From positions 776,589-840,588 of the forward strand of contig JAOSJV010000011.1 in the NCBI GenBank assembly GCA_027493935.1: a stretch of DNA of 64,000 bases. The letters are read 5' to 3'. Source of the DNA: Burkholderiales bacterium. Its GTDB lineage: Bacteria > Pseudomonadota > Gammaproteobacteria > Burkholderiales > SG8-39. The stretch's first letter is position 1, and each line of letters opens with the position of its first letter. The notes under the pieces were generated by a model. It had not been told where the DNA came from. It did not search any database and saw only the letters and a program-made list of their open reading frames with translations. The position numbers and the translations under genes were made by a program. Of the stretch, positions 42,958 through 53,589 are shown piece after piece.

Positions 42958-44163
42958 CTATGCGGTGGCGAGGCGAAGCACCGCGCGCCGCAGCAGCCAG
43001 ACCGCGATCGACACGTTGAGCAGGTTCCAGGCGATGCCGTTCACGAACGCCGCCTGGTACGAGCCGGTGAGATCGAAGATCGCGCCCGACATCCAGCCGC
43101 CGAGCGCCATGCCGAACAGCGTTGCCATGATCACCGTGCCGACACGGCGCCCGGCCTCGCGCGGCGGGAAGTACTCGCGCACGATGATCGCGTAGGAGGG
43201 CACGATGCCGCCCTGCGACAGGCCGAACAGCCCGGCGATCACGTAGAGCGAGATCAGCCCGTCGAACGGCAGGAACAGCGTGAGCGCGATGCCCTGCAGC
43301 ACCGAGCCGAGCAGCAGCGTGCGCACGCCGCCGATCCGGTCGCAGATCCAACCCGAGATGAGCCGGCTGACGATGCCGAGGCCGAGCATGAGCGAGAGCA
43401 TCTCGGCGCCGCGCGCCGCGCCGTAACCGAGGTCGCCGCAGTACGCGACGATGTGCACCTGCGGCATCGACATCGCTACGCAGCACGCCACGCCGGCGAT
43501 GACGAGCAGCGTCTGCAGCTGTCCGGGCGTGAGGCCGAGCGAGTGCGGCGAGGGCGCCGCGGCGCGCGTCGCACCGACCGCGACCTCCAGGACCGGCGGG
43601 CGGCGCCTGAGCACCAGGGCGAGCGGCAGCATCGTCGCGATGCAGAAGAACCCGATGCCGAGGTAGGTCGCGCGCCAGCCGCCGGCCTCGATGAAGTGCT
43701 GCACGACTGGCGGCCACACGGTGCCGGCGAAGTAGTTGCCGCTCGCGCAGATGGCGACCGCGATGCCGCGCCGGCGGCCGAACCAGAACGAGGTGTCGGC
43801 GACGAGCGGCGCGAAAGTGGCCGAGCTGCCGACGCCGATCAGCAGGCCCTGGGCGAGCGCGAAGAGCGCGAGGTTGGCTGCCGCCCAGGCCGCGATGAAG
43901 CCGACCCCGAGCGCGATCGAGCCGACGATCACCGGGACGATCACGCCGAAGCGGTCCGAAAGCCGCCCCATCAGGATGCCGCCCAGGCCGAACCCGACCA
44001 TCGTCAGCGTGTAGGGCAGCGATGCGCCGGCGCGCGCCACGCCGAACTCGGCCTGCACCGCCGGCAGCACAACGACCACCGACCACATGCCGACGCCGCC
44101 GATCGTGCTCAGCACGAGCGAAGCGGCGAGACGGGTCCAGGCGTAGGTGGATTCGACCGACAC
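42958..44163 (-). CDS. MFS transporter
   Basis: Twelve hydrophobic segments, GGILMGRLSDRFGVIVPV loop motif. Confidence 0.93.
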   Translation of the reverse strand: MSVESTYAWTRLAASLVLSTIGGVGMWSVVVVLPAVQAEFGVARAGASLPYTLTMVGFGLGGILMGRLSDRFGVIVPVIVGSIALGVGFIAAWAAANLALFALAQGLLIGVGSSATFAPLVADTSFWFGRRRGIAVAICASGNYFAGTVWPPVVQHFIEAGGWRATYLGIGFFCIATMLPLALVLRRRPPVLEVAVGATRAAAPSPHSLGLTPGQLQTLLVIAGVACCVAMSMPQVHIVAYCGDLGYGAARGAEMLSLMLGLGIVSRLISGWICDRIGGVRTLLLGSVLQGIALTLFLPFDGLISLYVIAGLFGLSQGGIVPSYAIIVREYFPPREAGRRVGTVIMATLFGMALGGWMSGAIFDLTGSYQAAFVNGIAWNLLNVSIAVWLLRRAVLRLATA

Positions 44164-44288
44164 GAAAAGCGTGCGGTGGTCAGCGGGCAGTGAGCTTGAA
44201 CAGTCGCCAGGTCGTGGTCAACCGCGTCGTCCCGGGGCGCGCTCGTCGCGCACTCCTCGGCCCGCTGCCCCCTGTCCAGCGTCCACAT

Positions 44289-45152
44289 TCACCGTCCGTT
44301 GAACCAGTCGAGGATCTGTACGCCGTCCCAGAACACGACTCCGGGGCGGCCGCGCAGCTCGGCGAACGTGCGCTCGACGTGGCGGAAGCGGTGCGGCACG
44401 CCCGAGAGATACGGATGGCATGCGATCGCCATGATCTTGGGCCGCGCGGCGCTCTCCTCGTACAGGCACTCGAAGTGGTCCATCGTGCGCGCGTGGAAGA
44501 TATCCGAGGTGTGGTGCTGCAGCGCCATCAGCACGATGTCGTGCAGCTCGAAGTTGTACGGCAGCGCGACCACCGGCTTCGAGGTCGTCTTCAGCCGCAC
44601 CGGCTCGTCGTCGAGCACCCAGTCGCCGATGTACTCGATGCCGGCCTCGGCCAGGTAGTCGATCGTGTCGAACGTCTGCGTGAGCCCGGGCCCGAACCAG
44701 CCGCGCGGGCGCTGGCCGGAGAACTTCGCGATGATCTCGACCGAGCGCCCGATCACCTCGCGCTGGTTCTCGAGCTTGTGCATCGGAATCTGCTCGTAGC
44801 TGTGCGCGTTCAGCTCCCAGCCGCTCTCGAGGCACGCCTCGACGAGGCGCGGATAGGCCTCGCAGGTCTTCGCGTTCAGCGTCACCGTCGGCCGGATGCC
44901 GAGGCGCTCGTACATGCGCCGCAGCCGCCAGAAGCCGACGCGGTTGCCGTACTCGTGCCAGGTCCAGTTCGGCAGGTCGGGGATCATCGGCTGGCCCTGC
45001 GGCGGCGAGATCACCATCCGCGCCATCGGGCGCGCAAGGTCCCACTCCTCGAGCGCGAGCACCGGCCAGACGACCACCCGGGCATCGCCGGGGAGCTTGA
45101 GCGGCGCCCGGCCTTCGATCGGAGAGTACGGCAGTCGCTCGTGCGGAAGCAT
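44289..45152 (-). CDS. Polysaccharide deacetylase/PuuE-like protein
   Basis: PTVTLNAKTCEAYPRLVEACLESGWELNAHSYEQIP, GWFGPGLTQTFDTIDYLAEAGIEYIGDW. Confidence 0.85.
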   Translation of the reverse strand: MLPHERLPYSPIEGRAPLKLPGDARVVVWPVLALEEWDLARPMARMVISPPQGQPMIPDLPNWTWHEYGNRVGFWRLRRMYERLGIRPTVTLNAKTCEAYPRLVEACLESGWELNAHSYEQIPMHKLENQREVIGRSVEIIAKFSGQRPRGWFGPGLTQTFDTIDYLAEAGIEYIGDWVLDDEPVRLKTTSKPVVALPYNFELHDIVLMALQHHTSDIFHARTMDHFECLYEESAARPKIMAIACHPYLSGVPHRFRHVERTFAELRGRPGVVFWDGVQILDWFNGR

Positions 45153-45298
45153 CGACGGTTCCTCCTCGCGTGTCGCGCGCACCGCGCGCGGGAGCGCGCG
45201 AGCCAGAGCGCAATGCTACTCGACCGGGCGCGAACGGGCAGCCGCCGCGCGGGTGGAGCAAGTACACTCTGCCCCTTTCGGCTGCGCCGGGCGCACGA

Positions 45299-46520
45299 TG
45301 CGCGAGCACGACGACGAGAACCGCGTGGCCGGCGCGGTGACGCAGGGTGGAGGCGGCGCGGGCCTCGGGCGCGCGCTGATGATCCTGCTCACCGTGCTCG
45401 TCTTCGCCACCGCCGGCACGATCCATTTCCAGACGCCGATGCTCGCCGAGTTCGGGCGCGTGTTCGCGGCCGAGCCGGTAGCCGTGGCGTGGGTGCCGGC
45501 GCTCTCCTTCGGCGGATTCCTCGCCGGCAGCCTGTTCCTGGTGCCGCTCGGCGATCGCTTCGACAAGCGCACGATCGTCTTCGCCAAGCTCACCGGGCTG
45601 GTCTGCGCGATGGCCGCGATGGCGGCCGCGCCGACGCTCGCGGCGCTCGCCGCCGCGAGCTTTGTCGCCGGCCTGTGCGCGAGCATATCGCAGGACGCCA
45701 TCGCGCTCACCGCCGAGCTCGCCGCGCCGGGCGAGCGCGGCGCGGCGATCGGCACGCTGCTCTCGGGCCTGTTCGTCGGGATTCTGTTCGCGCGGCTCGT
45801 CGGCGGCTTCGTCGCCGCCGAGCTCGGCTGGCGCTGGATGTACGTGATCTCGGCTGCGATGCTCGTCGCGGCAGCGGCGCCGCTCGCCACGCGAATGCCG
45901 CACGCGCCGGCGCGGACGCAGCTCCCCTACGCTGCGCTCATGGGCTCGCTCGTGCGCATGCTGCGCACGCGCGCGGACCTGCAGCAGGCCTCCGCGGTCC
46001 AGTTCCTGCTCGGGATCTGCTACGGCGGGTTCTGGGCGACCCTCGCTCCGATGATGACGACACTGCACGGCGTCGGGCCGGCGGCCGTCGGGCTGGTCGG
46101 TGTCCCGGGCGCGGCGGGAGTGCTCGTCGCGCGCGCGGCAGGCCGGTGGACGGACCGCCGTGGCGTCGGGCCAGTGGTGACCATCGGCATCCTCCTCGTC
46201 ATGGCGGCGTACGTCGTATTTGGCCTCGCCGGGCTCTTCGTCGCCGCGGTGGCGATCGGCGCCGCGCTGCAGGACTGCGGCCTGCGCGCCGCGATGGTGG
46301 CGAACCAGGCGCTGATCACGGGCACCGACCCCGAGGCGCGCAGCCGCTCCAACACGGTGTTCGCGGTGCACGTCTGGGGCGGCAACGCGACCGGCGCGTT
46401 GATCGCGAGCACGGCCTGGGCGGTTGCCGGCTGGTCCGGCGTCGTGGCGAGCGGCCCGCGGCGTCGCTCGCCGCGCTCGCGGTGCATCGATTCCTCGGTA
46501 CGCGCGGCCGGCCGCGCTGA
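45299..46520 (+). CDS. MFS transporter; C-terminal frameshift near 46450
   Basis: FGGFLAGSLFLVPLGDRFDKRTIVFAKL; C-term ASLAALAVHRFLGTRGRPR in second frame. Confidence 0.9.
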
Positions 46521-46649
46521 CGCGTTGCAGCATGCGCGGTAACGCGCCTGCTTTAGCACAGATCAAACGCGCCGCGCGACCGAGGTTGACGCGGCGCGCC
46601 GCGGGTGCCTGAATGAAGCGTGGCTTCAACCGCATTGCGGGAGGTGCCC

Positions 46650-46860
46650 ATGGATCCGCTGGTCTTTCTCGTGTTGGTCGGCGCGGGGGCTCACCATCTT
46701 CGCGTTCGCCCGCGGCATCGCCTCGATGGCCCACGGCGGCACCGAGGACCGGCGCGACAGCCACCGGCTGATGTTCCAGCGCGTCGGCTGGCAGGCGCTC
46801 ACGCTGCTGCTCCTGATCGTGCTCGGCGTGCTGGCTCAGCTTCGCCAGGCGCTTACGCGC
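46650..46860 (+). CDS. HIG1-like twin transmembrane protein; frameshift near 46690
   Basis: MDPLVFLVLVGAG|LTIFAFARGIASMAHGGTEDRRDSHRLMFQRVGWQALTLLLLIVLGVLAQLRQ after removing one G; 3' end approximate. Confidence 0.65.
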
Positions 46861-46892
46861 GCGCTGGGGACGAAAGTTGCGCGCGGCGGCGC

Positions 46893-47832
46893 TCAGAGGT
46901 CGCGCTCGACGACCACGGGCGGCTGCGGCCGCTCGTTGACGGTCAGCCGGAACACGTCGGGCCGCGCATAGTGCCCGACGACGTCGAAGTCGTACTTGCC
47001 GCGCGCGATCTCGGCGGGGTCGATGTCGGCAGTGAGGATCGTCTCGCCGTCGTAGTGCGGTCCGGCGAGGAGCGCGCCGAGCGGGCTCACGATGCAGCTG
47101 CCGCCCTCCGAGATCACCGTGTCCGGGTCGTCGCCGTGCACCGCGCGGTAGTCGGACGGGAAGTCGCGGCGGCGGGTGAACTGGTTGCAAGAGAACACGA
47201 AGCAGCGGCCCTCCAGCGCGACGTGCTGCATGGTCGGGACCCAGGTCTTGCGGCCATCGGCCGTGGGCGCGCACCAGAGCTGGATACCCTTGGCGTACAT
47301 CGCCGCTGCGCAGCAGCGGCATGTAGTTCTCCCAGCAGATCACCGCGCCGAGCCGCCCGAGCGGCGTGTCGAACACCGGCAGGGTGGAGCCGTCGCCGAA
47401 ACCCCACACCAGCCGCTCCATGGCGGTCGGCATCAGCTTGCGGTGCTTGCCGAGGTAGCGCCCGTCCGGGGCGAAGAAGAGCACGGTGCAGTAGAGCGTG
47501 CCGATCTCGCGCTCGATCACGCCGACCACGAGATGGAGCCGGTTCTCGCGCGCGGCGCGCGCGAGGAAATCGACCGCCGGACCGGGGACGTCCACCGCGG
47601 AATCGAAGTAGCGGCGGAAGTCCTCGCGGCCTTCGCGCGTGCGCATGCCGACCCGCGCGCCGAAGTCGAGGCCCTTCGGGTAGGCGGACACGAACGCCTC
47701 GGGAAAGACCGCAAGCCGCGCGCCGCGGCGCGCGGCGTCGGCGGCGAGATCGGCGAGCTTGGCGAGCGTGCGCTCGCGCTCGAATGCGACCGGTGCCGCC
47801 TGCACCACTGCCGCGGTGAACGGCTCGGCCAC
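46893..47832 (-). CDS. Nitrilase/carbon-nitrogen hydrolase; frameshift near 47300
   Basis: LAVFPEAFVSAYPKGLDFG, GKHRKLMPTAMERLVWGFGDGS, GAVICWENYMPLLR catalytic Cys, remainder in second frame. Confidence 0.93.
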
Positions 47833-47835
47833 CGG

Positions 47836-48180
47836 TCAGCCCGCCGCGGCGGCGGTGCGGCCGGGAATTCCGGGACCTTTGAAGAAGAGCAGCACCAGGC
47901 GCGCGCCGCGGTCGGCCCGGATCGAGTGCCGTGCGCCCGCGGGCACGAACACGCTGGTGCCCGTGCGGGCGGCGATCTCCGCGTCGGCGACCACGATCGT
48001 GCCCGCGCCCTCGACCACGTAGAAGATCTCGTCCTGCCGCGGATGCTGGTGCGTCACGGTGTCCTGGCCGGGTTCGTAGCACACGAGCTCAGACACGATC
48101 TCGTTCGAGAGGAAGAGCTGCTTGCGCACGCGCTTCTCGTCCGAGTACTCGACGAGCTCGCTCACCTCGGCGATCTTCAT
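47836..48180 (-). CDS. Cupin domain protein
   Basis: TVTHQHPRQDEIFYVVEGAGTIVV...VPAGARHSIRA. Confidence 0.92.
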   Translation of the reverse strand: MKIAEVSELVEYSDEKRVRKQLFLSNEIVSELVCYEPGQDTVTHQHPRQDEIFYVVEGAGTIVVADAEIAARTGTSVFVPAGARHSIRADRGARLVLLFFKGPGIPGRTAAAAG

Positions 48181-48344
48181 AGGCCCCACTCCTGTCCCTG
48201 GCGTACGTCGCGACTGGCGCATTTTCGGCACATCGCTCCGGGCCGCAATTGATCCGTGCTAAACCCCGCGCCCCGCGACGGCAGAGCGCCTCGGCGCCCC
48301 GCCGGTGAAACGGGGCCGACACGGACAGACGCTATCATGGATGG

Positions 48345-49901
48345 ATGGCCGATCGCCGGGAATTCTTGCGTGCGCTCGCTGCGCTCGGCGCCGGCGGCGC
48401 GCTCGGCGCCTGTGCCGGGCCCGCGCCGCGCATGCACTTCGCGAGCGATCCGTTCCGGCTCGGCGTCGCGTCCGGCTATCCCACGCCGGACGGGGTGGTG
48501 CTCTGGAGCCGGCTCGCCGCCGATCCGCTCGCGCCGCACGGCGGGCTCGATCCGGTGCGCGTGCCGGTGCGCTGGACGGTGGCGCGCGACGAGGCGCTGC
48601 GCGAGATCGTCGCCTCCGGCACCGTCGAGGCGACGCCCGAATGGGCGCATTCGGTTCACGTCGAGGTGCGCGGCCTCGAGCCCGCGCGGTGGTACTGGTA
48701 CCGCTTCGCTGCCGGCGACGCCGAGAGCCCGGTCGGCCGCACGCGCACGGCGCCCGCGGCCGGCGCTGCGGCCGCGCCGCTGCGATTCGCCTTCGCGTCG
48801 TGCCAGCAGTACGAGCAGGGGTATTACGGCGCCTGGCGGCACGTCGCCGCGGACGCGCCCGACCTCGTCGCCTTCCTCGGCGACTACATCTACGAGAGCT
48901 CGTGGGGGCGCGACCACGTGCGTGCGCACGGCGCCGGCGAGCCCTATACGCTCGCCGATTACCGCGTGCGCTACGGCCTCTACAAGAGCGACGCCGATCT
49001 GCAGGCCGGGCATGCCGCCTGCCCCTGGATCGTCACCTGGGATGATCACGAGGTCGACAACGACTACGCAAACGATCGGCCAGAGGACGGGATGCCGCGC
49101 GCGGCGTTCCTCGCGCGGCGCGCGGCGGCGTACCGCGCCTACTACGAGCACATGCCGCTGCCCGCGCGCATGCGCCCGGACGGCCCGTCGATGCGCATCT
49201 ACACGACGCTCGATTGGGGCGCGCTCGCGCGCTTCTACGTGCTCGACGGCCGCCAGTACCGCTCGCCCCAGGCCTGCCCGCGGCGCGGCCGCAGCGGGGG
49301 CGGCAACACGCTCGACGTGACCCTGTGCCGCGAGCTCCTCGACGCGCGCCGCTCGATGCTCGGCGCGGCGCAGGAGCTGCGGCTCGCCGCCGCGCTCGCG
49401 CATTCGCAGGCGCGCTGGAACGTGCTCGCGCAGCAGACGCCGATCGCGCAGCTCGACCAGAAGCCCGGCCCCGGGCGGCGCGCGTGGACCGACGGGTGGG
49501 ACGGCTACCCGGGGGCGCGCCGGCGGCTGCTCGACGAGTTCGCCGCGCATCGCGTCGCCAACCCGCTCGCGCTCGGCGGCGACGTGCACATGTTCGGCGC
49601 CGCCGACCTGAAGGCGGACTTCGACGATCCGGCCGCACCGGTGGTCGCAAGCGAGCTCGTGTGCACGTCGATCACGTCGCAGGCGCGTCCGCAGGAGCGC
49701 CTGCTCGAGTTCCTGCCCGACAATCCGCACATCAAGTTCGTCGACAGCCGCCACCGCGGCTACGTACGCGTCGAGGTCGCGCCGGGACTGCTGCGGGCGG
49801 AGCTGCGTGCGATGGAGACCGTGCGCGAGCGCGCGGCCGCCTGCAGCACGCTCGCGACCTTCGCCATCGAGGACGGCCGCCCCGGACCGCAGCGCGCGTA
49901 G
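48345..49901 (+). CDS. phoD: PhoD-like alkaline phosphatase
   Basis: Tat signal MADRREFLRALAALGAGGALGAC; FAFASCQQYEQGYYGAWRH, FLGDYIYE, TWDDHEVDNDY, GGDVHMF. Confidence 0.95.
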   Translation: MADRREFLRALAALGAGGALGACAGPAPRMHFASDPFRLGVASGYPTPDGVVLWSRLAADPLAPHGGLDPVRVPVRWTVARDEALREIVASGTVEATPEWAHSVHVEVRGLEPARWYWYRFAAGDAESPVGRTRTAPAAGAAAAPLRFAFASCQQYEQGYYGAWRHVAADAPDLVAFLGDYIYESSWGRDHVRAHGAGEPYTLADYRVRYGLYKSDADLQAGHAACPWIVTWDDHEVDNDYANDRPEDGMPRAAFLARRAAAYRAYYEHMPLPARMRPDGPSMRIYTTLDWGALARFYVLDGRQYRSPQACPRRGRSGGGNTLDVTLCRELLDARRSMLGAAQELRLAAALAHSQARWNVLAQQTPIAQLDQKPGPGRRAWTDGWDGYPGARRRLLDEFAAHRVANPLALGGDVHMFGAADLKADFDDPAAPVVASELVCTSITSQARPQERLLEFLPDNPHIKFVDSRHRGYVRVEVAPGLLRAELRAMETVRERAAACSTLATFAIEDGRPGPQRA

Positions 49902-49922
49902 CGGCGCGCCCGTCCCACTCCT

Positions 49923-50408
49923 CTACTCGCGCGCGAGCGCCGCGGGCGAGATCAGCACGCCGAACTGCTCGCACCAGATGACGACGCTCGGGTAGCGCGC
50001 GAGATCGACACCGGCCGGGACCGGGTAGTTCTGGCTGCCCTTGAACGCACGCAGCCGGCCGAGGTCGACGAACATCGTGCGCGCGACGTCGGTCGAGGGC
50101 GTGACCTTCGCCTCGGGCACGAGGTACACGTGGTACTTCGGTCCGGGCCCGACCTCGAAGTCGGCCTCGAGGTGCAGCAGGTCTGCGTACACCGTCACGC
50201 CGCCTTTGCCGTAGTGGATCGGGTCAGACGGGTTCGCGTGGACGAACGCCCCTTTGGCCACCACCTTGCGCCCGGCCGGGTTCTCCACCGTGTCGGTGCC
50301 GACGATGTCGGCGAGAAAGATATGCGGGTAGACGAACAAGCCGACGGCAAACCCTGCTGCGGCGCCCAACAGGCCGCCGACGATGAAAGTGAGGATGTAC
50401 TTCGCCAT
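49923..50408 (-). CDS. DM13-domain membrane-anchored protein
   Basis: N-terminal TM MAKYILTFIVGGLLGAAAGFAVGLFVYPHIF; KGAFVHANPSDPIHYGKGGVTVYADLLHLEADFEVGPGPKYHVYLVP. Confidence 0.85.
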   Translation of the reverse strand: MAKYILTFIVGGLLGAAAGFAVGLFVYPHIFLADIVGTDTVENPAGRKVVAKGAFVHANPSDPIHYGKGGVTVYADLLHLEADFEVGPGPKYHVYLVPEAKVTPSTDVARTMFVDLGRLRAFKGSQNYPVPAGVDLARYPSVVIWCEQFGVLISPAALARE

Positions 50409-50539
50409 GCGTATCGCGCCTCGCGGTCGCACCCGGACGCCACCCCGGTGCGAACACCGGACAGCGCGGATTGGAGCACATCCCACAGGTACGGGGAAAC
50501 CGTGATGTGAATCAAAGCCGCGCCGGCTGCCACTATACA

Positions 50540-50560
50540 GAATGAGAAGTGTTCTCATTC
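50540..50560. promoter_or_regulatory. Candidate Fur box
   Basis: gaatgagaa-gtg-ttctcattc, perfect 9-bp inverted repeat matching the Fur-type AATGAGAA..TTCTCATT pattern. Confidence 0.65.
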
Positions 50561-50579
50561 GTGAAGCCGATGAAAAAAA

Positions 50580-52586
50580 ATGAACTCATTCAATAAACTG
50601 CGGCTGCCGGCAATCGCCGGGCTCGTTGCCGCGCTGGTGGGACACCCCCTCGTCGCTGCGGAGGAGGGCGGGGCGCTGCCGGAGCGGCCGCTGCTCGGCG
50701 ACATCACCGCACACGCCCGTCCGCTGCCGTACCCCATCCCGCGACCGTTCGCCGAGGGGGAGGCACCAGTCTTCAATCCGCACCGGCAGGACCGCGTCCT
50801 GCGCGACACCGGCGCGGCCGCCAGCGTCGCCGAGTCGCAGCGTGCGTTCAAGGTCGGCGGCGGGTACGGCGGGGCGGGCGATGCATGGGAGGCGGTCGGG
50901 CTCGGTACGCTCGCGCTCGATGCCGGCATGCTGCGGGCCGCCGTCGCGCGGCGCGCGATCGACGACTATCGCGACGGCGACGGGCGCACGACGCGCTTCG
51001 GGTACGACCGCGACACCGCGCAGCTCGGGCTCGCCTGGTTCCCCGCCGCCGGGCGGACGCTGCGCGCGAACGCGCTCTACGACGACATCGCCGATCTCGC
51101 GCTGCCGCTCGCCACCCCGACCGTCCGCAACGGCGTGCCGCTCATCGTGGGCTCCGGCGCCGATCCGCTGATGACGCGCCGCATCGCGGCGCGGTTCGGC
51201 TACGACGACACCACCGGCATCGCCGGCACCGCGCGCGTGCATCTTCGCGGCGGCGCGGTTGCGCTCGACCGCCGCGCGGACAACTTCACGCTGCGTCCCG
51301 CGCCGCCGGCGAACCGCGTGCAGAACCGGATGAGCGCGGACGTGTGGGATGCGGCCGGCTGGGCGGACTTCGCGCGCGGCTGGGGTGCGTTCCGGCTCGG
51401 CGCCGACGCGCTCGCCGACCGCCGCGACGGCGTGCGCCGCGGCGGCCCCAACGTCAACAACCTCGCGCAGATCACCGGCTTTCAGTCGCCCGGGTTCGAG
51501 TCGACGCGCTTCGGCGTGTTCGGCGAGGTCGCGACGGCGCCGTGGGCGGGCGCGACGCTCGCCGGCGCGCTGCGCTGGGAAACCCGGCGCGCGCGCATCG
51601 AACGCGCCGACCAGACGTTCGCCCTGCCCGGATTTGCGGGCACGCCGCGCACGCTCTACGCGAGCTACTACGGCGCCGGGCTGGATCTCGCGCCGCGCCA
51701 CAGCGCCCCGAGCGCCAAGCTCGAGCTGAAGCAGGCGATCGGCCCGGGGACCGAAGCGCACGTCTCGGTCGCGCGCCAGGCCCGGTTCCCGGAGTTCTTC
51801 GAGCTCTACTTCGCGCTGCCATCGTCGCCGCCGACGAACGTCCCGGCGGGTACGTCGAGCCGCCAGGTGGGCAACCCCGGGCTCGAGACCGAAATGCATC
51901 ACCGCCTGGAAGCCGGCGTCGTCGCCGCCGGTGCAGACTGGGTCGACTGGCGCCGCGTGCGCGGCAGCGCGGCCGAGCGGTTCGCCGCGCGCGCGTGGCG
52001 CGCGTCGTTCACCGCGTACGTGGACCGCGTGGACGATTTCGCCTCGCGCGACCGCGCGCGCGCTCAGGCGGGCGTGCTGCGCGCCGACAACGCGACCGTC
52101 TGGCGCAACGTCGATGCGCTGCTCGCCGGCGCCGAGGCGGAGTTGCAGTGGAACCTCACGCGCCACTTCTCGCTGCGGGCCGGCGTCTGGTGGCGCTGGG
52201 GCGAGAACACGACCGAGGACCGGCCGCTCTACGGCATCGCGCCGCTCGAAGGGGCGCTCGTCGCCGACTGGCACGACCGGCTCGGAACGGTCGGCACGTG
52301 GAATGCGGGCGCCAAGCTGCGCGGGGTCGCGCGCAAGTCGCGCGCCGACGACAACCCGGCGCTCGGCAGCGGCTACGACCCCGTCGACGTCGACGGATAT
52401 GCCCTCCTCGACCTGTACGCCGCCCTCCAGCTCTCGGACCGCGTGGCGGTGAGCGTCGGGCTCGACAACGTCCTCGACCGCACCTACGCGGACTTCAACG
52501 CATTCACCACGACCGACGAGACCGCACGGCTGCTCGCCAACGGACCGGGCCGCTTCGCCTGGATCCGCATCGTCGCCAACTTCTGA
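50580..52586 (+). CDS. TonB-dependent-receptor-type outer-membrane beta-barrel, apparently lacking the plug domain
   Basis: Signal peptide; PEFFELYFALP...GNPGLETEMHHRLEAGV; YALLDLYAALQLSDRVAVSVGLDNVLDRTYADF; C-terminal Phe. Confidence 0.85.
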   Translation: MNSFNKLRLPAIAGLVAALVGHPLVAAEEGGALPERPLLGDITAHARPLPYPIPRPFAEGEAPVFNPHRQDRVLRDTGAAASVAESQRAFKVGGGYGGAGDAWEAVGLGTLALDAGMLRAAVARRAIDDYRDGDGRTTRFGYDRDTAQLGLAWFPAAGRTLRANALYDDIADLALPLATPTVRNGVPLIVGSGADPLMTRRIAARFGYDDTTGIAGTARVHLRGGAVALDRRADNFTLRPAPPANRVQNRMSADVWDAAGWADFARGWGAFRLGADALADRRDGVRRGGPNVNNLAQITGFQSPGFESTRFGVFGEVATAPWAGATLAGALRWETRRARIERADQTFALPGFAGTPRTLYASYYGAGLDLAPRHSAPSAKLELKQAIGPGTEAHVSVARQARFPEFFELYFALPSSPPTNVPAGTSSRQVGNPGLETEMHHRLEAGVVAAGADWVDWRRVRGSAAERFAARAWRASFTAYVDRVDDFASRDRARAQAGVLRADNATVWRNVDALLAGAEAELQWNLTRHFSLRAGVWWRWGENTTEDRPLYGIAPLEGALVADWHDRLGTVGTWNAGAKLRGVARKSRADDNPALGSGYDPVDVDGYALLDLYAALQLSDRVAVSVGLDNVLDRTYADFNAFTTTDETARLLANGPGRFAWIRIVANF

Positions 52587-52602
52587 ATCCTCGGAGATCG
52601 CC

Positions 52603-53589
52603 ATGACTACACGCCGCGAGTTTCTTGCCGCCGCCGCCGCCGCGGCGCTGCTCGGCCGCGCGCGCCCTGCCGCCGCCGCCCCCGCGCCGCTTCCGGAGCT
52701 CGTGCTGCACGGGCCGCCCGCCGGCCCGTCGATCATCGCCGCGCAAGCGGTCGAGAGCGGCGCGCTCGCCGCGGTCGCGGAGCGCGTATCGTTCCGCGTC
52801 TGGAAGACGCCCGACGAGATGCGCGCCGGCTTCGCCTCCGGGAAGTGGGCGGCATCGATCGTGCCCACCTACGCGGCCGCCAACCTGTACAACCGCGGCC
52901 TGGCCGTGCGCCTGGTGAACGTGATGACCGAAGGGCTGCTCTACGTGATCGCCACCAATCCCGCCCTCACCTCGCTCGCCGCGCTGCGCGGCCGCGCGCT
53001 CGTGCTGCCGTTCAAGAACGACATGCCCGACCACGTGCTGCACAAGCTCGCCGCGGCCGGCGGGTTGACGCTCGGTGGCGACATCGCCGTGGAGTACGCC
53101 GGCACGCCGGTCGAGGCGATCCAGCTCCTGCTCGCCGGGCGGGGCGACGCCGCGCTCGTGCCCGAACCGGCCGCAACGGCGGCGGTGGTCCGCGGCATGC
53201 GGGCGGGCAAGAAGGTGCATCGCGCGATCGACGTGCAGAAGGCGTGGGCGGAGGCCTTCGGCGGCCCGGCCGCGATCCCGCAGGCGGGACTCGCGGTCTC
53301 GCAGGGCTTCGCGAGCGCGGCGGGCGAGCGTCTCGCCGTATTGCACGCGGCGCTCGTGGACGCGGCCGTGTGGGTGAACGCCAACCCCGCGAGCGCGGCG
53401 CGCGTGGCGGTGGCATATCTTGATCTCCCGGCGCCGGTGCTCGAGCGCTCGATCCCGTTCAGCAATCTGCGCGTCACCGCCGCCACCGAGCGCAAGCCTG
53501 CGCTAGACGCGTTCTTCGGGATGCTCGCGGAGCGCAGCCCCGCGATCGTCGGCGGCAAGCTTCCGGATGCCGGGCTCTACGCGCTGTGA
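52603..53589 (+). CDS. NitT/TauT-type ABC substrate-binding protein with Tat-like signal
   Basis: MTTRREFLAAAAAAALLGRARPAAAAP; NPALTSLAALRGRALVLPFKNDMPDHVLHKLAAAGGL. Confidence 0.85.
   Translation: MTTRREFLAAAAAAALLGRARPAAAAPAPLPELVLHGPPAGPSIIAAQAVESGALAAVAERVSFRVWKTPDEMRAGFASGKWAASIVPTYAAANLYNRGLAVRLVNVMTEGLLYVIATNPALTSLAALRGRALVLPFKNDMPDHVLHKLAAAGGLTLGGDIAVEYAGTPVEAIQLLLAGRGDAALVPEPAATAAVVRGMRAGKKVHRAIDVQKAWAEAFGGPAAIPQAGLAVSQGFASAAGERLAVLHAALVDAAVWVNANPASAARVAVAYLDLPAPVLERSIPFSNLRVTAATERKPALDAFFGMLAERSPAIVGGKLPDAGLYAL

Noticed and set aside
44218-47832. 1204-aa minus-strand open reading frame
   Set aside because: High-GC spurious frame: only its start (the nitrilase N-terminus) is real; the rest runs antisense to the MFS gene or out of frame through the deacetylase gene
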